From the NCBI GenBank assembly GCA_900552845.1, contig USBC01000030.1, positions 1 to 14,747 on the forward strand: a DNA stretch of 14,747 nt, in the 5' to 3' direction. The stretch comes from an uncultured Oscillospiraceae bacterium. GTDB lineage: Bacteria > Bacillota > Clostridia > Oscillospirales > Ruminococcaceae. Every line of letters starts with the position of its first letter. The first letter of the stretch is position 1. A program made the position numbers and the translations under genes. This document shows, piece by piece, positions 11,117-14,747 of this stretch. A model generated the notes under the pieces. The model was not told the origin of the DNA. It did no database searches and saw only the letters and a list, made by a program, of their open reading frames with translations.

Positions 11117-13285
11117 ATGGGACTTCCCGCCCGTTTGGTACGCTCGCAGCTTAATTTCTTCAAGCCATTTGTAGCAAATTGCTCTCTGGAGGTGACCCGA
11201 AAGGGGCAGGATAAGCTGGGAGAGCTGATGGAGGCGATTCACAAAAAAGATGTAATTGTGCGGGATTACCGTTTCGAGCGCTTTGAGTCGGCTTGGCTGA
11301 TCCCACGCGATGAGCGCCGCAGCGGGGTGATTTTATACCTGCACGGCGGCGGCTATACCTGCGGCGATCTGGACTATGCCAAGGGCTTCGGCGCTACCCT
11401 TGCCGATGAGTGCGGGGTTCGGGTGTTCTGCGCGGCATATCGGCTGGCGCCGGAAAATCCCTATCCCGCAGCGGTGGAGGATGCACTGGAGGCATACCGT
11501 TATCTGCTGGAAAAGGGCTACCCGCCGGAGCAGATTGTGCTGTGCGGCGAAAGCGCCGGAGGCGGATTGATCTGCGCCTTGTGCCTCAGGCTGAAGGAGC
11601 TGGGCATGACGCTGCCCGCGGGACTTATTGCCATCTCCCCGTGGAGCGACCTGACCTGCTCAGGAGAAAGCTATGTGTTCAACCGGGAAGCCGATCCTTC
11701 TCTTACAGAGGAGCTTTTGCGGTTCTATGCCGACTGCTACACCGGCGATGCCACCCCCAAGGAGGAACCGATGGTCTCGCCGCTGTTCGGCGATTTGACC
11801 GGCTTCCCGCCCTCACTTTTATTTGTGGGCGGCGATGAGATCCTGCTGGACGATACCCGCCGCCTGCACCAAAAGCTGACGGAGGCAGGCTGTGACAGCA
11901 AGATGATGATAGCGCCGGAGCGCTGGCATGCCTATGTGCTGTATTATCTCAATGAAAATATGTCCGACTTTGAGGAGATCGGCAGGTTTTTGAACCGTGT
12001 GATGGGCGGAGAGCGTAAGCTGCGCTGGATGCAGCTGGATAACGCCGCGAAGATCTATCCTGCTGCCCGCCGCCGCAACTGGAACAACCTGTTCCGGCTT
12101 TCCGCCACACTGACCGAGGCAATAGACGTACCGACCCTGCAAACTGCACTGGATGTGACGGTGCGGCGTTTTCCCTCCATTGCGGTGCGGCTGCGCAGGG
12201 GCATGTTCTGGTACTATTTGGAGCAGATACCGGCAGCGCCGGCGATCCAGCCGGAAAAGAGCTATCCGCTGGTGCATATGCCATTTGATGATATCCGCAA
12301 GTGCGCGTTTCGGGTGCTGGTGTACCGCAACCGCATTGCCGTGGAGTTTTTCCACGCATTGACCGACGGGACCGGCGGTACCATCTTCCTTAAAACGCTG
12401 CTGGCAGAATATCTCTGCCGCAGGTATGGGGTGGAGATCCCGCCTACAGACGGCGTGCTGCGTCGCCTTGACACGCCCCGCGAGGAGGAGCTGGAGGACA
12501 GCTTTCAGAAATATGCAGGCAGGGTGGAGGCAAGCCGCAAGGAGACGACCGCCTACCATTTAAGCGGAACACCGGAGCCGGACGGCTATTTGGATTTGAC
12601 CACCCTGATGGTGCCTGCTGCTGAGCTGAAGCAAAAGGCAAAGGAGCATGGTGTGACTGTGACCGAGCTGCTGTGCGCCGCCATGATGAAGGCAATTCTG
12701 AATCTGCAGGAAAAAAAGGTGCCAAACCGCCGTCGCCGCCGACCGGTGAAGGTATTGGTGCCGGTAAACCTGCGGGGGCTGTTCCCCAGCCGGTCGCTGC
12801 GCAATTTTGCCCAGTATGTCACGCCGGAGGCAGATCCTCGGTTGGGCGAGTATTCGTTGGACGAGCTGTGCAATATCGTGCATCACCGCATGGGATTGGA
12901 GGTCACCCGCAAGAATATGAGCGCCCGCATTGCCACCAATGTCAACAGCGAGCGCATTCCCATTCTCAAGGTGATGCCGTTGTTCATCAAGAATATCGCA
13001 ATGAAGATGGTATTTGATACGGTAGGAGAGTGCAAAAGCTGCCTGTGCATGTCCAATTTGGGCGTGGTGCAGGTGCCGCAGGCTATGCGTCCCTATATCT
13101 GCCGAATGGATTTTATCATCGGTGTGCAGGCAAAAGCGCCGCACAACTGCGGCATCATCACCTGGGGTGATACCGTTTATATCAATATGATTCGTAATAT
13201 CCGCGAACCGGAGCTGGAACGGCATTTTTATGAGGTGCTGCATTGGTTGGGGCTGCCGGTCAAGGCGGAAAGCAACGGGCGCTGA
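11117..13285 (+). CDS. Alpha/beta-hydrolase (HSL-type esterase) fused to a condensation-like acyltransferase (722 aa)
   Basis: The start is the ATG at 11117 behind GGGAGG and a strong promoter; the ORF extends 65 codons further upstream but through the terminator and promoter. Residues about 1-298 are a hormone-sensitive-lipase-family hydrolase: oxyanion HGGG (76-79), nucleophile S146 in GESAG, acid D240 and H271. Residues about 300-722 resemble alcohol acetyltransferase/condensation-type CoA-dependent acyltransferases, with the HxxxDG motif at H413-D417 (FFHALTDGTGG). Neither half has a signal peptide, so it should be cytoplasmic. One chain thus carries an ester-hydrolysing site and an acyl-transfer site, suggesting acyl exchange on a lipid, sugar or alcohol. 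Substrates are unknown. A DUF6320-like membrane gene and a LysR regulator follow on the same strand. Confidence 0.85.
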   Translation: MGLPARLVRSQLNFFKPFVANCSLEVTRKGQDKLGELMEAIHKKDVIVRDYRFERFESAWLIPRDERRSGVILYLHGGGYTCGDLDYAKGFGATLADECGVRVFCAAYRLAPENPYPAAVEDALEAYRYLLEKGYPPEQIVLCGESAGGGLICALCLRLKELGMTLPAGLIAISPWSDLTCSGESYVFNREADPSLTEELLRFYADCYTGDATPKEEPMVSPLFGDLTGFPPSLLFVGGDEILLDDTRRLHQKLTEAGCDSKMMIAPERWHAYVLYYLNENMSDFEEIGRFLNRVMGGERKLRWMQLDNAAKIYPAARRRNWNNLFRLSATLTEAIDVPTLQTALDVTVRRFPSIAVRLRRGMFWYYLEQIPAAPAIQPEKSYPLVHMPFDDIRKCAFRVLVYRNRIAVEFFHALTDGTGGTIFLKTLLAEYLCRRYGVEIPPTDGVLRRLDTPREEELEDSFQKYAGRVEASRKETTAYHLSGTPEPDGYLDLTTLMVPAAELKQKAKEHGVTVTELLCAAMMKAILNLQEKKVPNRRRRRPVKVLVPVNLRGLFPSRSLRNFAQYVTPEADPRLGEYSLDELCNIVHHRMGLEVTRKNMSARIATNVNSERIPILKVMPLFIKNIAMKMVFDTVGECKSCLCMSNLGVVQVPQAMRPYICRMDFIIGVQAKAPHNCGIITWGDTVYINMIRNIREPELERHFYEVLHWLGLPVKAESNGR

Positions 13286-13308
13286 GGGCGCCCAAGGGGG
13301 GAACTGCT

Positions 13309-14004
13309 ATGTACTGTGTTAAATGCGGCGTGGAGCTGGGCGAGAGCGAGAAAAAATGTCCGCTGTGCGGCACCTCGGTATTTCACCCGGAGATGGAGCC
13401 GCCGAAAGGAGACGGTCCCTATCCGCCGGAGGAGCATACTCATAAGGAGGTGAGCCGCAGCGGAGCACTGTTTGTGGTAACGGTGCTGACGGTGTTGCCC
13501 ATTGTCATCTGCCTGCTGTGCGACTGGCGTATCAATGGCGGTCTGGTGTGGTCCGGCTATGTCACCGGCGCTTTGCTGATGGCATACATGATTATTGTGC
13601 TGCCGTTGTGGTTCAGGCGGGGCAATCCCGTTATCTTTGTCCCGGTCGATTTTGCCGCGCTGGGGCTGTATCTCCTATACATTGATCTTGCCACCGGCGG
13701 ACGCTGGTTTCTTTCCTTCGCCTTCCCGGTGGTGGGGACAATTGGCTTGATCATCACCGCGATGGTAACGCTGCTGCGCTATCTGCCCAGCGGACACCTG
13801 TTTGTATTCGGCGGGGCGTTTATTCTGTTCGGCGGCACCTCGGTGCTGGTGGAGTTCCTGCTGAACCTCACCTTTAAGGTGCATGACGTTCTGCTGTGGT
13901 CGATCTATCCGCTGGCGGCGGGGATCATACTGGGGCTTACGCTCATCGTCATCGGCTGCTGCCGTCCGCTGCGGGAATCCCTGCGGAAAAAGTTTTTTCT
14001 GTAA
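13309..14004 (+). CDS. Zinc-ribbon, six-TM membrane protein (DUF6320-like, 231 aa)
   Basis: The ATG at 13309, behind a GGGGGGAA purine run, starts exactly with the zinc-ribbon (CVKCG, then CPLCG; two CxxC pairs within the first 25 residues); the ORF upstream of it overlaps the preceding gene and is not coding. A proline-rich linker follows, then six hydrophobic segments (about residues 48-67, 80-103, 108-130, 135-160, 165-192, 197-220). The plan fits the proteins called DUF6320 that I associate with acetyltransferase/hydrolase genes in gut Firmicutes; that name is from memory. Only 23 bases separate it from the fusion enzyme, so the two are cotranscribed. It may carry or sense the enzyme's membrane substrate. 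Confidence 0.75.
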   Translation: MYCVKCGVELGESEKKCPLCGTSVFHPEMEPPKGDGPYPPEEHTHKEVSRSGALFVVTVLTVLPIVICLLCDWRINGGLVWSGYVTGALLMAYMIIVLPLWFRRGNPVIFVPVDFAALGLYLLYIDLATGGRWFLSFAFPVVGTIGLIITAMVTLLRYLPSGHLFVFGGAFILFGGTSVLVEFLLNLTFKVHDVLLWSIYPLAAGIILGLTLIVIGCCRPLRESLRKKFFL

Positions 14005-14046
14005 ACCATCAACCGAATGGCGCCCTACGTGGGCAGGAGGGAACCC

Positions 14047-14747
14047 ATGAATTTGCAACATGTGAAATACGCTGTGACGGTGGCGGAAACCGGCTCGATC
14101 AACAAAGCAGCGGAAAAGCTGTTCGTCGGGCAGCCCAATCTCAGCCGCGCCATCAAGGAGCTGGAGGGAAGTCTCGGCGTCTCCATTTTTGAGCGCAGCG
14201 CCCATGGTATGGAGCTGACGCCGGAGGGCGGTGTGTTTCTGCGGTATGCCAAGGCGATTCTGCAGCAGGTAGACGAGGTGGAGCACATGTTTACCAAAGG
14301 CTCCGCCAAAAAGAAGCATTTCTCCATTTCGGTGCCGCGCTCCAGCTATATCTCGGAGGCGTTTGCCCGCTTTTCCTGCGAATTGCCTGCCGATGAGGAA
14401 TTTGAGATCTTTTATAAAGAGACCAATGCCATGCGCACGCTGAAAAATGTACTGCAGGACGACTACAAGCTGGGGATTCTGCGGTATGCCGAAAATTACG
14501 ACCGCTACTACAAGGAACTGATGGAGGAAAAGGGGCTGCGGTGCGAGCTGGTGGCGGAATTTCGCTATGCTTTGCTGATGAGCCGTGACTGCCCGTTGGC
14601 ACATCAGCAAAGCATCTCCTATGAGGACCTGAAAAACTATATCCGCGTGGCGTATGCCGATCCGTATGTTCCCTCGCTGCCAGCATCTGAGGTGCGGCGA
14701 GAGGAGCTGCCGGACGACATCAATCGCCGAATCTATGTTTTTGAGCG
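14047..14747 (+). CDS. LysR-family transcriptional regulator, 3' end outside the window
   Basis: The ATG at 14047 has AGGAGGG seven bases upstream, and the frame is open for 233 codons to the window edge. Residues 1-60 are the typical LysR winged helix-turn-helix: MNLQHVKYAVTVAETGSINK, AAEKLFVGQPNLSRAIKELE, LGVSIFERSAHGMELTPEG. A linker helix and an effector-binding domain begin at about residue 85. The ligand is not predictable. It lies 42 bases after the six-TM gene on the same strand with no terminator between, so it may be the third gene of that operon, perhaps regulating it. Most LysR genes are divergent from their targets, so this link is only inferred. Confidence 0.9.
   Translation, partial: MNLQHVKYAVTVAETGSINKAAEKLFVGQPNLSRAIKELEGSLGVSIFERSAHGMELTPEGGVFLRYAKAILQQVDEVEHMFTKGSAKKKHFSISVPRSSYISEAFARFSCELPADEEFEIFYKETNAMRTLKNVLQDDYKLGILRYAENYDRYYKELMEEKGLRCELVAEFRYALLMSRDCPLAHQQSISYEDLKNYIRVAYADPYVPSLPASEVRREELPDDINRRIYVFE

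Overview
The window reads as the chromosome of a Gram-positive gut-type clostridium. Evidence: AGGAGG-type ribosome binding sites, sigma-A-like promoters with 17-bp spacers, U-tailed intrinsic terminators, DinR/LexA-type GAAC-N4-GTTC boxes, a PPQTG cell-wall anchor and moderate GC. A member of the Oscillospirales is my best guess; no marker gene fixes the genus.

The left part, about 1-7.7 kb, looks accessory. At 1-1.6 kb is an AT-richer minus-strand cluster of unrecognised genes, with small overlapping ORFs and what looks like decayed coding sequence. At 1.66-7.65 kb is a recombinase module. It holds a canonical 354-aa tyrosine integrase on the plus strand, behind a promoter with two LexA-like boxes and a 270-nt leader that ends in an intrinsic terminator. 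A 103-aa acidic protein follows it. Convergent to these is a minus-strand pair of unusual tyrosine recombinases (568 and 492 aa). The 568-aa protein lacks both catalytic arginines, and its leader carries two consecutive intrinsic terminators.

At 7.65-8.1 kb is an initiator tRNA-fMet gene on the minus strand. A 42-bp exact copy of its 3' half lies 227 bp downstream, which looks like an attachment-site scar. Between the two copies is a strongly self-complementary GC-rich insert that also carries an inverted partial tRNA copy.

The right part, 8.1-14.7 kb, looks like ordinary backbone. It has a small membrane-anchored acidic protein (minus strand); a DUF3267-like membrane protein paired with a zinc-dependent phospholipase C-like protein; a secreted, probably sortase-anchored protein; and a likely operon of an esterase-acyltransferase fusion, a zinc-ribbon six-TM protein (DUF6320-like) and a LysR regulator that runs off the window.

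Working model: an integrated element, or its remnant, sits next to tRNA-fMet. Its integrase is probably SOS-controlled and terminator-gated. A paired active plus inactive recombinase operon may form a second, heteromeric recombination machine. All family calls were made by eye from motifs, without a database search.
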